DNA of 13,677 nt from Candidatus Zixiibacteriota bacterium (GCA_023127875.1 JAGMFA010000044.1:1-13677); one strand, 5' to 3'. Shown: positions 5,966 through 13,677, counted from the stretch's first letter. Translations and numbers: made by a program. Notes: a model not told the origin generated them from the letters alone.

Positions 5966-7819
5966 TCAAGCTTTGAGGTCAAATCCTTCCAACACTTCTG
6001 AGATCATTTCAAATCTTCCAAAGGATGGCATCAAATAGACTCCATCCACCATTGCCTTTGCTTCCCCCAATATCTCCTTTGCCACTAAAGTCCCTACCTG
6101 AGCGCTCTGATCTTTTGCCTGCTTCATTCTTGCTCTGATCTTTTCAGGTACATTTATCCCCGGCACCTCGTAATGCATGAATTCGGCATGCTTATAGCTT
6201 CTTAAGGGGAGAACGCCCAAGAATATAGGAATTTTGATATGAGATACTTTTTGTAAAAACTGCTCAAGAATTTTCAAGTCATACATGGGCTGGGTGAAGG
6301 CAAAATCAGCGCCCGCTTCCACTTTCCTTTCAAATCGATCTATCTCTCTTTTTAGATCATCTGCGTTGGGATTCACCGCCACCCCCACACAGAAAAGGGT
6401 GGGTGAACCGATAGAATTGCCCGCCCAGTCAGTTCCCTGATTCAACTTGTTCACGATCTTCACCAACCCTATGGAATCCACATCATATACCGCAGTTGCC
6501 TGAGGATAGTCACCTAAAACAGGGGGATCACCGGTTACAGCCAATATGTTGTGAATGCCCAGGGCATGTACTCCTAGTAAGTCTGACTGAAGACCCATCA
6601 GGTTTCTATCTCTGCAGGTGAGGTGGAGAATGGTTTCTATTCCAATCTTTTGTTTTACCAGATAAGCCAAAGATACACAGCTCATCCTTACCCTGGCCAT
6701 GGGACTGTCGGCAATATTTATCGCATCCACCCCGATCTGTTTTAGCTTCTCCACGTTCTTAAGTATCTTTTCAGTGTTAACCCCTCTGGGAGGATCCACC
6801 TCCACCGAAACAAGAAATTCCTTTCCCAGCTTTGAGGAAAACTCTGAGGCTTGCTTTTTTTCCTTTTTCGGAGGTTTTTCTTCCTTTATCTTCTCCTCAA
6901 CTGTTACGCTGACCTTTCTATCCGTGATCGTTTCTGTGTTGATGTTTTTGAGCATAATAGATAAAGCCTGAATATATTCAGGGGTTGTTCCACAACAGCC
7001 GCCGATGATGTTCGCTCCAATTTTTACATATTCTTTGGCATATTGGGCGAAATATTCCGGCGAGGAGAGATAGATGAATCTTCCATCCACAAAACGAGGA
7101 AGCCCGGCGTTTGGTTGAACCGATATCATCTCGTCGGTAGCTTTACGCAGACGGAAAACCACATCCAGCATCTTCTGGGGACCCACACTGCAGTTTGCTC
7201 CAATTATTTCTACCCCCAGATTACTCAATTTAGTTGCCACCTCTTCCGGGGAATAACCCATGAAAGTCTTACCATCCTGATCAAAGGTCATGGAGGCTAT
7301 TATGGGAAGCTGGCAGATGTTCCTTATAGCCACAACCGCCTGCTTTATCTCCACCAAATCCGAGAATGTCTCCACTATGAACAGATCCACCCCACCCTCA
7401 AGCAAAGCTTCACTCTGTCTTTGGAAAATATCAAGTGCTTCTTTCTCTGAGAGTTCTCCTAATGGTGTCAAGGGTTTGCCTATAGGGCCCATCGAGCCGG
7501 CGACAAACACCTCCTTGCCCTCAATCTCCCTTGCCTCTCTTGCGATCTTGGCACCTTTTAGATTTATCTCTCTAACTTTATCTTCCAATCCAAACTTTTT
7601 CAGCCTGACCTGATTTGCCCCAAAGGTGTTGGTCTCAACAATCTCCGCTCCGGCTTTGATGTAGTCCCGGTGCACGCCCAGCACCACATTTGGATTGGAG
7701 ACGGTCTGTTCGTCGAAGGAGCGTTCGTAGGAGACACCGCGCATATATAGAAGGGTCCCCATCGCCCCATCACAGAGCACCACCCCTTTTTGTAGCTTCT
7801 CTAAGAACGGATCAGACAT
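5966..7819 (-). CDS. Fused homocysteine S-methyltransferase / methylenetetrahydrofolate reductase
   Basis: Two domains in 617 residues. The first (about 1-290) is a Hcy-binding methyltransferase domain: CDGAMGT (16-22), C210 in GANC and the pair C275-C276 in GGCCGTTP are the three expected zinc ligands. A charged linker (about 291-330) leads to a MetF-type TIM barrel (about 333-617) with VSVEVDPPRG (337-346, E340 the probable catalytic acid), TCRDRN (401-406), TGDPP (429-433) and TQPMYD (509-514). The layout is that of Bacillus YitJ. It would reduce methylene-THF to methyl-THF and methylate homocysteine; no cobalamin domain is present, so the methyl donor of the first half is uncertain. glyA lies 115 bases upstream and supplies methylene-THF. 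The ATG at 7819 has no Shine-Dalgarno: a 7-base repeat tract runs to within one base of it. Confidence 0.93.
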   Translation of the reverse strand: MSDPFLEKLQKGVVLCDGAMGTLLYMRGVSYERSFDEQTVSNPNVVLGVHRDYIKAGAEIVETNTFGANQVRLKKFGLEDKVREINLKGAKIAREAREIEGKEVFVAGSMGPIGKPLTPLGELSEKEALDIFQRQSEALLEGGVDLFIVETFSDLVEIKQAVVAIRNICQLPIIASMTFDQDGKTFMGYSPEEVATKLSNLGVEIIGANCSVGPQKMLDVVFRLRKATDEMISVQPNAGLPRFVDGRFIYLSSPEYFAQYAKEYVKIGANIIGGCCGTTPEYIQALSIMLKNINTETITDRKVSVTVEEKIKEEKPPKKEKKQASEFSSKLGKEFLVSVEVDPPRGVNTEKILKNVEKLKQIGVDAINIADSPMARVRMSCVSLAYLVKQKIGIETILHLTCRDRNLMGLQSDLLGVHALGIHNILAVTGDPPVLGDYPQATAVYDVDSIGLVKIVNKLNQGTDWAGNSIGSPTLFCVGVAVNPNADDLKREIDRFERKVEAGADFAFTQPMYDLKILEQFLQKVSHIKIPIFLGVLPLRSYKHAEFMHYEVPGINVPEKIRARMKQAKDQSAQVGTLVAKEILGEAKAMVDGVYLMPSFGRFEMISEVLEGFDLKA

Positions 7820-7820
7820 C

Positions 7821-7932
7821 AGAGTCTTGAGATTTGAGACTTGAGATTTGAGTTGAAAATCTTGAACTTTGAATCTTAAATCTTGAACCTTGAACCTTGA
7901 ACTTTGAACTTTAAACCTTAAACTCTAAACGC
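7821..7932. repeat. Period-7 tandem repeat, 16 units of TGAACYT type
   Basis: Sixteen 7-base units in unbroken register, from AGAGTCT, TGAGATT and TGAGACT through TGAACTT, TGAATCT, TGAACCT (twice), TGAACTT (twice) to TAAACCT, TAAACTC and TAAACGC. The tract fills the spacer from one base before the ATG of the methionine fusion gene to two bases before the glyA stop. Units near the middle and right are closer to TGAACYT, while those at the left favour TGAGAYT, suggesting local expansion and drift. It leaves no room for a normal ribosome site. Confidence 0.9.
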
Positions 7933-7934
7933 TT

Positions 7935-9188
7935 TTATGCCTTTTCCAGCCTTTCTTTATATAGAGGAAATTTCTGGCACAATTCCAAGACCTCTATTTT
8001 TACCTTAGCATAAACATCTTCGTCGCCTAAGTTGGAGATGACTTTGTCAATTAAAGTTGCGATATTTTCCATCTCCGGCTCCTTCATTCCTCTGGTAGTC
8101 AATGCCGGCGTGCCCATGCGAATGCCTGAGGTGATGAATGGCTTCTGTGGATCGAATGGCACAGTATTTTTGTTAACGGTAATTCCTGCCTTTTCTAATG
8201 CCTCCTCCACCACTTTACCGGTGATATTTTTTTCAATAAGACTGATTAACATCAGATGAGTATCGGTTCCGCCTGAGACCACGTGATAGCCCAAATTTGC
8301 CATCGCATCTGCCAGCGCCTTTGCATTTTTTACAATCTGATGTTGGTATTCTTTGAAAGACGGTTCCATAGCTTCTTTAAATGCCACTGCTTTGGCCGCG
8401 ATCACGTGCATCAAAGGACCACCCTGAATGCCCGGCATAACCTCTCTATCCAGGTCCTTGGCATATTTTTTCTTACACATGATCATTCCGCCTCGAGGGC
8501 CCCTTAAAGTTTTGTGTGTCGTAGTGGTTACGAAATCAGCACGAGGAATGGGCGACGGATGTATTCCCGCTACAATCAAACCGGCGATGTGAGCAATATC
8601 CACCATCAAATACGCTCCCACCTCATCTGCCACATCCCTGAACTTTTTGAAATCCAGCTCACGTGGATAAGCAGACGCACCAGCCACGATCATCTTGGGT
8701 TTGGCTTCGATGGCAATCTTTTTTAGCTCATCATAATCTATTATCTCTGTCTTTTTGTCCACCCCATAAGAAGCCACATTAAAGAATTTCCCTGAGAAAT
8801 TTATCGGGTGTCCATGGGTAAGATGTCCCCCATGAGAAAGATTCATCCCTAAAAGGGTATCTCCCGGCTTCAACACGGAAAAATAAACCGCCATATTAGC
8901 CTGCGAACCGGAGTGCGGTTGAACATTGACATGCTCACAGTCAAAAAGCTCCTTGGCTCGATCCCGGGCTAAATTCTCCGCAATATCCATAAACTCACAA
9001 CCCCCATAATATCTTTTCCCTGGATAGCCCTCGGAATATTTATTGGTCATCACCGATCCTGCCGCTTCCATCACCGCCTCTGAAACGAAATTCTCCGAGG
9101 CGATAAGCTCCAGCCCATTAGCCTGCCTTTTGGTCTCGCCGTAGATGACATTGTATATTTCCATGTCAATTTCTTTTAGCTTGTTCAT
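7935..9188 (-). CDS. glyA: Serine hydroxymethyltransferase
   Basis: PLP enzyme of the cytoplasm that converts serine plus THF to glycine plus methylene-THF. The 417-residue length is normal for bacterial SHMT. Landmarks are LIASENFVS (28-36), YYGGCEFMD (60-68), QPHSGSQAN (90-98), VDIAHIAGL (196-204, D197 contacting the PLP ring) and [14 protein letters not shown] (221-234) with K226 as the PLP lysine. I set the start at ATG 9186-9188, because AAGGAG (9201-9196) lies 7 bases upstream and the protein then begins [12 protein letters not shown] as in the family; an open frame runs 14 codons further without a ribosome site. Its product feeds the MetF half of the next gene downstream. Confidence 0.97.
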   Translation of the reverse strand: MNKLKEIDMEIYNVIYGETKRQANGLELIASENFVSEAVMEAAGSVMTNKYSEGYPGKRYYGGCEFMDIAENLARDRAKELFDCEHVNVQPHSGSQANMAVYFSVLKPGDTLLGMNLSHGGHLTHGHPINFSGKFFNVASYGVDKKTEIIDYDELKKIAIEAKPKMIVAGASAYPRELDFKKFRDVADEVGAYLMVDIAHIAGLIVAGIHPSPIPRADFVTTTTHKTLRGPRGGMIMCKKKYAKDLDREVMPGIQGGPLMHVIAAKAVAFKEAMEPSFKEYQHQIVKNAKALADAMANLGYHVVSGGTDTHLMLISLIEKNITGKVVEEALEKAGITVNKNTVPFDPQKPFITSGIRMGTPALTTRGMKEPEMENIATLIDKVISNLGDEDVYAKVKIEVLELCQKFPLYKERLEKA

Positions 9189-9241
9189 CTTTTTGCTCCT
9201 TTTATGTTTTAATTTTCGACTGATAGACAATAGAGTTGAAG

Positions 9242-9271
9242 ACCAGAGCCTAACTTAAGTTGGGTTCTGGT
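9242..9271. terminator. 15-bp palindrome between protease gene and glyA
   Basis: ACCAGAGCCTAACTT (9242-9256) and AAGTTGGGTTCTGGT (9257-9271) are near-perfect reverse complements with two mismatches. In plus-strand RNA both become G-U pairs, so all 15 pairs can form; in minus-strand RNA they are true mismatches. It starts 5 bases past the stop of the leftward protease gene. No strong T-run follows on either strand, so terminator activity is tentative. Confidence 0.45.
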
Positions 9272-9276
9272 TCTTT

Positions 9277-11922
9277 CTATTTCAAAAGCATCATCTTTTT
9301 AGTAACTCCGCTATTCTCTGTGACAAGTTGATAGAAATATATTCCGCTCGCCACCTCTTTTCCTTGATTATCTTTTCCATCCCAGATAACCTGATAATTT
9401 CCAGGCATCATCTCCTCGTCCACCAAAATCCTCACCTTCTGCCCCAGTACATTGTAAACCTTGAGGGTGGTGTGGCTGGGACTGTGAACCATGAACCGTG
9501 AACCATAAACGGTGAAGGGTATAGTGGTGGTGGGGTTAAAGGGATTGGGATAGTTTTGATCCAAACTAAACTGCAAGGGTATCGAAGCAGGCTCTTCCTC
9601 AACTGAGGTAGGCTTGAAATTAACCTGCACCTCGTCGATATACCAGCCGTCTCCAGTACCCTCATCATCAGAAATCAAACGAAATCTGAATTTCACGTTA
9701 GTATGTCCTGTGTAGGCATCGAGTGGCAGGCTCACTTGTGTCCAGCCGCCTTGGGTACTGTCAAATGCGGAGCAGAGTCGCTCCCAGTTTTTGCCTCCAT
9801 CTAGGTTTATCTCCACAAAACCGCTATCACCTGACCAGAACTGATACCGGTGCCAGAAGGAGAGCTGAGGATTTTCTACGTCGGTCAGATCAAACGTCTT
9901 TTTGATACCTGCCCAACTATCGGTATTATTTTGATATTCTGCTGGCGGGCTGTCGGTCAGTCTGAATGTTCCCTGACTGGAATCATTCGAAGTAATGCAC
10001 CACTGATTATTGACTCCTCCCGTTTCCCAGTGAAAAAAACCATCCTCGAAATCAAAGGTGATAAAATCGGTGGCTACATAAAGCTTGAATTTAAAACGAG
10101 GGGCGCCCAGAGGGAAGTTGACAACATTGTTCAAACTATCCTGTGCTGAGAAATAATAATGTAATATAGTTCCCGCACTTTGTGCCGGAATCTCTGCTTG
10201 ATATTGATCAGAGCCAAGTGATTGCAAACCCTGTTTACCAAAAGGAGAAAATGTGTCTGAGCGCCAGAAAAGAAACAACGAATCTTCACTCAATCCATTT
10301 CCCGGGGTGATGGTCGCGGACATAATATATGGATTCTGTGTGTCGGAAGTAAACAAAGGCGGATCATGCTGGATGGTCAACGCACCCGAAGGATTGTAGT
10401 TTAAAGCGGCAAACAGGTTGACCAAACCCCAACCGTATGTGTTGTCAGGAGAGGAAGCATTGTTGGCGGTCATCATCAATGCTTTTCTGACTTGCATAAC
10501 CGTCCAGTCCGGATGCGCGGATAAAAGCACTGCGGCACACCCTGCCACCAATGGGGTAGAAAGGGAAGTTCCGTTGACTGAGCCATATTGATCTATCCCC
10601 AAAGCTGAAGCACAATAGGTATCCACTCCTCTGGCAACCACCTCCGGTTTAATTCTTTCATCGTAGGTGGGACCTCGTGAACTGAAGCCGGCTATGTCTC
10701 CCCATACATCCACAGCGCCACAGGCTAAGATGCTATCTGCATCTGCTGGTGCGATCAACGTGCCATCTCCCGGACCATCGTTTCCCATGGCGTTACAAAC
10801 CACAATTCCGCGGCTGGCGGCTATATCTGCCGCAATGGTGGTGACGCAGGTATTACCATCAAAATCCGAATATGTATACCAATCAGTGTACCCTAAAGAA
10901 CTTGACGCCACCTCTGCTCCAATGGAATCTGCCCACTCCAAGCCTGCTACCCAGTTGTCTTCCTCAATCGGTTCCTCCCCAGAGATGTCTTCAGTTTTTG
11001 CCAGAACGAAGCTTGCTTTAAAGGCAGGACCATAAAGCTCTCCATCATATTCTCCACCCAGAGCTGACCAGGTGTAGGTGCCGTGATCGTGTTGGCCCGA
11101 AGGGTCTCCTCCTTCATTCTGAGTGTTGCCATCATCATTGATGAAATCCCACTCCGCCAGAACCCGGGACTCAGAATACGCACTAGCGAATACTTGGTGA
11201 TCCTTCCGGTAACCGGTGTCCAGCATGCCCACGATCACGTTCTCCCCCTTAAAGCCAATGTCGTGGACAACGGGAACATTTATCTGATCAAGCTGGCGGC
11301 ATGAGGATCCATACCTTCTGCCATAGCCGGCTAACTCTTTTTCTCGGCAAAGCTTACCATGAATCGGCTCAATCTTTGGCGGCTTTCTCTTAAAGCTAAC
11401 TACTTTTTTGATCTTTCTTACAAAAGGAAGCTGGGCTATCCTTTCGATTTTATCCACCTGAATCTGGAGGCTGATGGCATTTAGCCATCGGGATCTTTTC
11501 CTGAACTTTCCTCCCAATTTTAAAACTTCATCTGCATAATTTTGATTGATCGGAAGATCCAGAAAGTCAATTTCTACTTTATTCTTCAACCTTCTTTTTA
11601 GAGCGGATCCGGTAAGTGAGTTCTTGAAAGTAGCTTTTGCCTGTTGATATTGCTTCTGCGAGAAAACACCTTTGTCAGTAAAGAAGATCCACACTTTCAC
11701 GAAATCTTCCGAAGAACAATCGGATAGAAACCGTTTCAAAGCAGGTGAGATCACCGGATATTCTTTCGGTGACACAAGAAGACGGAAAGTTTCCTTTTGA
11801 TTTTCTGGATGACTGATCGACTGCGCTTTTCCCATGGATCTAGCGGACAAAAAATAAGGAGGGCAAAAGAGGACGAAAGCTATGATTGCTAAAAAAAGTG
11901 ATCTTTTAAGAGAGGCGAGCAT
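9277..11922 (-). CDS. Secreted subtilisin-like (S8) serine protease with C-terminal sorting/FlgD-like domain
   Basis: Predicted exported endopeptidase of 881 residues (numbered from ATG 11922). An n-region with K/R and a hydrophobic core (about 8-25) form a signal peptide. A propeptide-like region (about 50-185) precedes the catalytic domain: D235 in LDTG, H280 in HDHGT, N381 in MGNDGPG and S453 in GTSLSTP. Next come a beta-sandwich region (about 510-615), a MAM/jelly-roll-like domain (about 617-770, ending DGWYIDEVQV) and a C-terminal domain with QNYPNPFNPTTTIPF, LKVYNVLGQKV and ASGIYFYQL, the Por/T9SS-type or FlgD-Ig-like sorting module. A heptapeptide from a DNA tandem repeat interrupts that module. 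A TTG three codons upstream is an alternative start; neither has a clear Shine-Dalgarno. Surface or extracellular proteolysis is inferred. Confidence 0.92.
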   Translation of the reverse strand: MLASLKRSLFLAIIAFVLFCPPYFLSARSMGKAQSISHPENQKETFRLLVSPKEYPVISPALKRFLSDCSSEDFVKVWIFFTDKGVFSQKQYQQAKATFKNSLTGSALKRRLKNKVEIDFLDLPINQNYADEVLKLGGKFRKRSRWLNAISLQIQVDKIERIAQLPFVRKIKKVVSFKRKPPKIEPIHGKLCREKELAGYGRRYGSSCRQLDQINVPVVHDIGFKGENVIVGMLDTGYRKDHQVFASAYSESRVLAEWDFINDDGNTQNEGGDPSGQHDHGTYTWSALGGEYDGELYGPAFKASFVLAKTEDISGEEPIEEDNWVAGLEWADSIGAEVASSSLGYTDWYTYSDFDGNTCVTTIAADIAASRGIVVCNAMGNDGPGDGTLIAPADADSILACGAVDVWGDIAGFSSRGPTYDERIKPEVVARGVDTYCASALGIDQYGSVNGTSLSTPLVAGCAAVLLSAHPDWTVMQVRKALMMTANNASSPDNTYGWGLVNLFAALNYNPSGALTIQHDPPLFTSDTQNPYIMSATITPGNGLSEDSLFLFWRSDTFSPFGKQGLQSLGSDQYQAEIPAQSAGTILHYYFSAQDSLNNVVNFPLGAPRFKFKLYVATDFITFDFEDGFFHWETGGVNNQWCITSNDSSQGTFRLTDSPPAEYQNNTDSWAGIKKTFDLTDVENPQLSFWHRYQFWSGDSGFVEINLDGGKNWERLCSAFDSTQGGWTQVSLPLDAYTGHTNVKFRFRLISDDEGTGDGWYIDEVQVNFKPTSVEEEPASIPLQFSLDQNYPNPFNPTTTIPFTVYGSRFMVHSPSHTTLKVYNVLGQKVRILVDEEMMPGNYQVIWDGKDNQGKEVASGIYFYQLVTENSGVTKKMMLLK
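9484..9518. repeat. Period-7 tandem repeat inside the protease gene
   Basis: Five 7-base units in register: GTGAACC, ATGAACC, GTGAACC, ATAAACG, GTGAAGG. The first three (21 bases) are translated on the minus strand as exactly seven residues, GSRFMVH (protein positions 807-813). They fall between PFTVY and SPSHTTLKVYNVLGQKV, where family members normally run straight from the NPFNPTTTIPF strand to the next strand. Confidence 0.8.
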
Positions 11923-12311
11923 GGCATTCAAATCATCAACTGATACCGATCTTGGTCGAAAAAACGAAATCTATCCTGAATACACAAAAGTTAGAGGTTT
12001 ATTCTCAACTTTCTGCTTCAACGGATTTGGAGTCGAAGCTGTCAAGTTGAAGATAAATGTAACAATTGAGAAATTAGAGTCAAGGATAAATTCAACGGCT
12101 CTTCCATCTCCACACCGCAGGCTGAAGCCTGCGGCTACCCCCTTTTTTCTTATGCACAAAAATAGATGGAAAGTTCGAAGCTCCCCACAGGGGAACATTC
12201 CAGACCTACAGATGGCAGGTCGGATTGAACGCAAACACAGATTTTTTTCAAAAACAATAAACTCAATTCGTTTGAGTAAAAGCTGATCCAGTGAACAGAG
12301 GGATTTTTAGA
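11923..12311. other. Gene-free spacer upstream of the protease gene
   Basis: Short open frames here lack ribosome sites and family features, so no gene is called. The stretch would contain the protease promoter. A weak candidate on the minus strand is TTGAGA (12008-12003) and TGTATT (11984-11979) with an 18-base gap. It also holds the hairpin at 12115-12134, a small TCCCCacaGGGGA hairpin (about 12182-12194) and CCAGACCTACAGATGGCAGGTCGG (about 12202-12225), whose ACCT/AGGT ends can pair. Confidence 0.5.
12115..12134. repeat. Perfect 9-bp hairpin (dispersed-palindrome type)
   Basis: CCGCAGGCT (12115-12123), GA, AGCCTGCGG (12126-12134) form a perfect stem with a two-base loop. A C-run and six T residues follow at about 12138-12148 on the plus strand. 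The CTGAAGCCTGCGGCTACC core is a palindrome type often repeated in spacers of uncultivated bacteria. The distance from stem to T-run makes a classical terminator unlikely. Confidence 0.55.
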
Positions 12312-12776
12312 TTATACTATTTTCTTAAGGATGTCTTCGAATTTGAAATCGAAGGAATTTTTCAAAGGAGGAAAATCTATCATTCCGTTTTGCGTCCGGT
12401 TTTGGCTTTCCGGGACCCAGCTTAAGGAGAACTTTAATTTCTTTTTGTAGGCTAATGCCAAATTTCGGTGTCGTTCCAATTCCTTTTGACAAAGCGTGTT
12501 CTCGGTCATTTGATAGACTAACAACGGGCTACTGCACAAAACATTGAGCTTTTGACCTTCGAAGGCTTTGTAGTTTTTCTCGATGAAACGAAGAAGAGCC
12601 AGAAGGCTGATATACTCCAGCTCATAGTGAGTACCAAAATAACGCTCTTTAAAAAGGATGCCCAGATCCGGGACGGCGAAACCGATTAGTCCGTTTTGTC
12701 TTTTTTCTTTGTTCGAAAGAAGCGTCTGGGCTGAGATGAAACATGTAATTCTGGGCTGAACTGAAATCTTCTTCAT
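12312..12776 (-). CDS. Degenerate RNase H-like protein, unknown function
   Basis: The 154-residue protein matches no enzyme I can name with certainty, but its central part follows the RNase HI pattern. ITCFIS (10-15) fits the first strand. YELEYISLLALLRFIEK (51-67) fits the NEAEYLALxxxL helix, with E54 at the catalytic Glu. LNVLCSSPLLVYQM (77-90) fits the VxGDSxLVVxQL strand-helix, and LSWVPESQNRTQN (118-130) fits the WVPREENxxAD end. The other expected metal-binding Asp residues are replaced (S/A, S and N or T), so nuclease activity is unlikely if the alignment is right. AGGAGG (12787-12782) lies 5 bases before ATG 12776, which strongly supports a real gene. It is flanked by spacers of more than 300 bases on both sides, so it seems to be a single-gene unit. 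Confidence 0.7.
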   Translation of the reverse strand: MKKISVQPRITCFISAQTLLSNKEKRQNGLIGFAVPDLGILFKERYFGTHYELEYISLLALLRFIEKNYKAFEGQKLNVLCSSPLLVYQMTENTLCQKELERHRNLALAYKKKLKFSLSWVPESQNRTQNGMIDFPPLKNSFDFKFEDILKKIV

Positions 12777-13092
12777 ACTCCCCTCCTATTCTGGGAAAAC
12801 AAAAAAGCAAAAATCATGCCTCAGCTTTCTTTATAGCTTTAAGGGTGAATAGTAAGATAAGAAGAGAGGTAAATGAATTAAGATGCTTATAATCAAAGAG
12901 ATGACGAGGAGACATTTTAAAGAAACTGCCACCTACAGAATCGGTTATAATGAATAATATGCAACCTTCTTCATAAAGATTGCAATGAAGGGGCACAATT
13001 CGAGTGAAGATGGTTTAAACAGGTCTGGAATTGAGTTGCTTAATGCCTAGGCACGATTTGTAAGAAGAGGGGCAGTGGAAGGCTCTTTTAAG
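12777..13092. other. Gene-free spacer upstream of the RNase H-like gene
   Basis: No supported gene is seen. The stretch is A/T-rich and would hold the promoter of the leftward RNase H-like gene, but I cannot pick one with confidence. Two TATAAT matches (12888-12893 and 12946-12951) are on the plus strand, with no good -35 box and no rightward gene after them. Confidence 0.5.
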
Positions 13093-13587
13093 TCAACTTT
13101 TCAAGCTCTTTTTCACATGGGGGATAAGGCCCCCATCTTCCAAAATCCCCATCAAGAATTCCGGCAAAGGGGGAAAGGAGAATTTTTGATTTTGCGAAAG
13201 TGTGATCTCTCCACTGGCGAAATTGATGGTGATGATCTCACCTGGCTGGATCTGATCCGGCGCTTCCTTAGATTGAACCAGAGCCAACCCCTGGTTGATG
13301 GCATTTCTAAAGAAAATGCGGGAGAAGGATTTTGCCACGACGCAAGCGATACCGGCATATTTTAGACAAGTGGCAGCCTGTTCTCGCGAACTACCACAGC
13401 CAAAATTGAAACCAGCTACAATTATGTCACCCTTTTTAATCTTTTTGGGAAATTCGGCATCCAAACCTTCAAGGGCATGTAAAGCCATCTCCGGCGCATC
13501 TATTATGGGAAGATATTTTCCCGGATAGATCACGTCCGTATCGATGTTATCATCTAATTTCCAGACCCGACCGGTTATCTGTTCCAT
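13093..13587 (-). CDS. leuD: 3-isopropylmalate dehydratase small subunit (LeuD-type)
   Basis: Small swivel subunit of the aconitase-family hydro-lyase that, with a LeuC-type iron-sulfur subunit, isomerises 2- to 3-isopropylmalate in leucine synthesis. The 164-residue length is that of the short (archaeal/clostridial-type) LeuD. Landmarks are LDDNIDTDVIYPGKYL (11-26), the substrate-specificity loop YLPIIDAPEMA (25-35), NFGCGSSREQA (61-71) and SFSRIFFRNAINQGL (87-101). The ATG at 13587 follows an A-rich leader with no clear Shine-Dalgarno. A large-subunit gene would be expected just beyond the right edge, but the last 90 bases show only spacer and repeats. Related small subunits act on homoaconitate or dimethylmalate, so the substrate is probable, not proven. 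Confidence 0.9.
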   Translation of the reverse strand: MEQITGRVWKLDDNIDTDVIYPGKYLPIIDAPEMALHALEGLDAEFPKKIKKGDIIVAGFNFGCGSSREQAATCLKYAGIACVVAKSFSRIFFRNAINQGLALVQSKEAPDQIQPGEIITINFASGEITLSQNQKFSFPPLPEFLMGILEDGGLIPHVKKSLKS

Positions 13588-13623
13588 GGTTTTTTAAATC
13601 GTCAAGATGGTTAAAATCTCCCA

Positions 13624-13677
13624 ACAGATTAAGGGATTAAACAGATGCGTATTTATCTGGTTAATCTGGTTAATCTG
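13624..13677. repeat. Period-9 tandem repeat at right edge
   Basis: ATCTGGTTA is repeated from 13655 to the window end (two full units and ATCTG). Just before it, AACAGATTAAGGGATTAAAC (about 13624-13643) carries the same 9-base theme in the opposite orientation, so the two halves could pair. The tract lies upstream of leuD and continues out of the window. Confidence 0.7.

Noticed and set aside
9189..9230. Longer N-terminus for GlyA
   Set aside because: The 14 extra codons include the AAGGAG ribosome site of the real start and are not part of the SHMT family N-terminus.
12888..12951. Plus-strand promoters at two TATAAT matches
   Set aside because: No suitable -35 box lies 16 to 18 bases upstream of either one, and no rightward gene follows before the window end.
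12814..12996. Small hydrophobic minus-strand protein of 60 residues
   Set aside because: Starts at GTG with no Shine-Dalgarno and resembles no known family. It has a short hydrophobic run, but that is weak evidence in A/T-rich DNA.
13113..13136. ATGGGGG/CCCCCAT hairpin as terminator
   Set aside because: It lies inside the leuD coding end (DGGLIPH codons), with no T-run after it on the minus strand.

Overview
The window looks like a contig from a Gram-negative bacterium, probably an uncultivated lineage near the FCB group (Zixibacteria, KSB1, Marinimicrobia or WOR-3-like). Three things suggest this: split ADP-heptose (LPS core) genes, a secreted S8 protease ending in the NYPNPFNP...YNVLGQKV...SGIYFYQL sorting/FlgD-like domain typical of those phyla, and gene spacers crowded with short tandem repeats and hairpins. 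The exact phylum cannot be fixed from this sequence alone. All genes are chromosomal housekeeping or envelope genes. I see no phage, transposase, CRISPR, tRNA or rRNA.

Layout, left to right. Bases 1-356 are a gene-free spacer with a G/C-rich inverted repeat. On the minus strand, 357-2882 holds a likely envelope operon: a PAP2 phosphatase, then rfaE1 (heptose-7-phosphate kinase), then rfaE2 (heptose-1-phosphate adenylyltransferase). A divergent promoter region at about 2876-2918 separates it from a plus-strand pair, a small DUF3467 protein (2948-3262) and a GH57 1,4-alpha-glucan branching enzyme (3378-5114). Bases 5115-5965 are an 850-base gene-free block built from a duplicated, hairpin-rich repeat unit (215 and 224 bp), with terminator-like structures and other palindromes.

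On the minus strand again, 5966-9188 is a one-carbon/methionine module. glyA (serine to glycine plus methylene-THF) is followed by a fused homocysteine methyltransferase/methylene-THF reductase; together they account for carbon flow from serine to the methyl group of methionine. The S8 protease gene (9277-11922, minus) lies upstream of glyA. After a 390-base spacer come a small gene for a degenerate RNase H-like protein (12312-12776, minus) and leuD (13093-13587, minus).

The most unusual feature is a set of imperfect tandem repeats of 7, 8 or 9 bases related to (T)GAACYTT or GGATTAAAC. Two tracts fill whole spacers between neighbouring minus-strand genes (1911-1982, period 8; 7821-7932, period 7). 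A third lies inside the protease gene (9484-9518), where three 7-base units encode one extra heptapeptide, GSRFMVH, in the sorting domain. I found no convincing new defence or mobile system. The repeat ecology and the RNase H-like orphan are the parts most worth following up.
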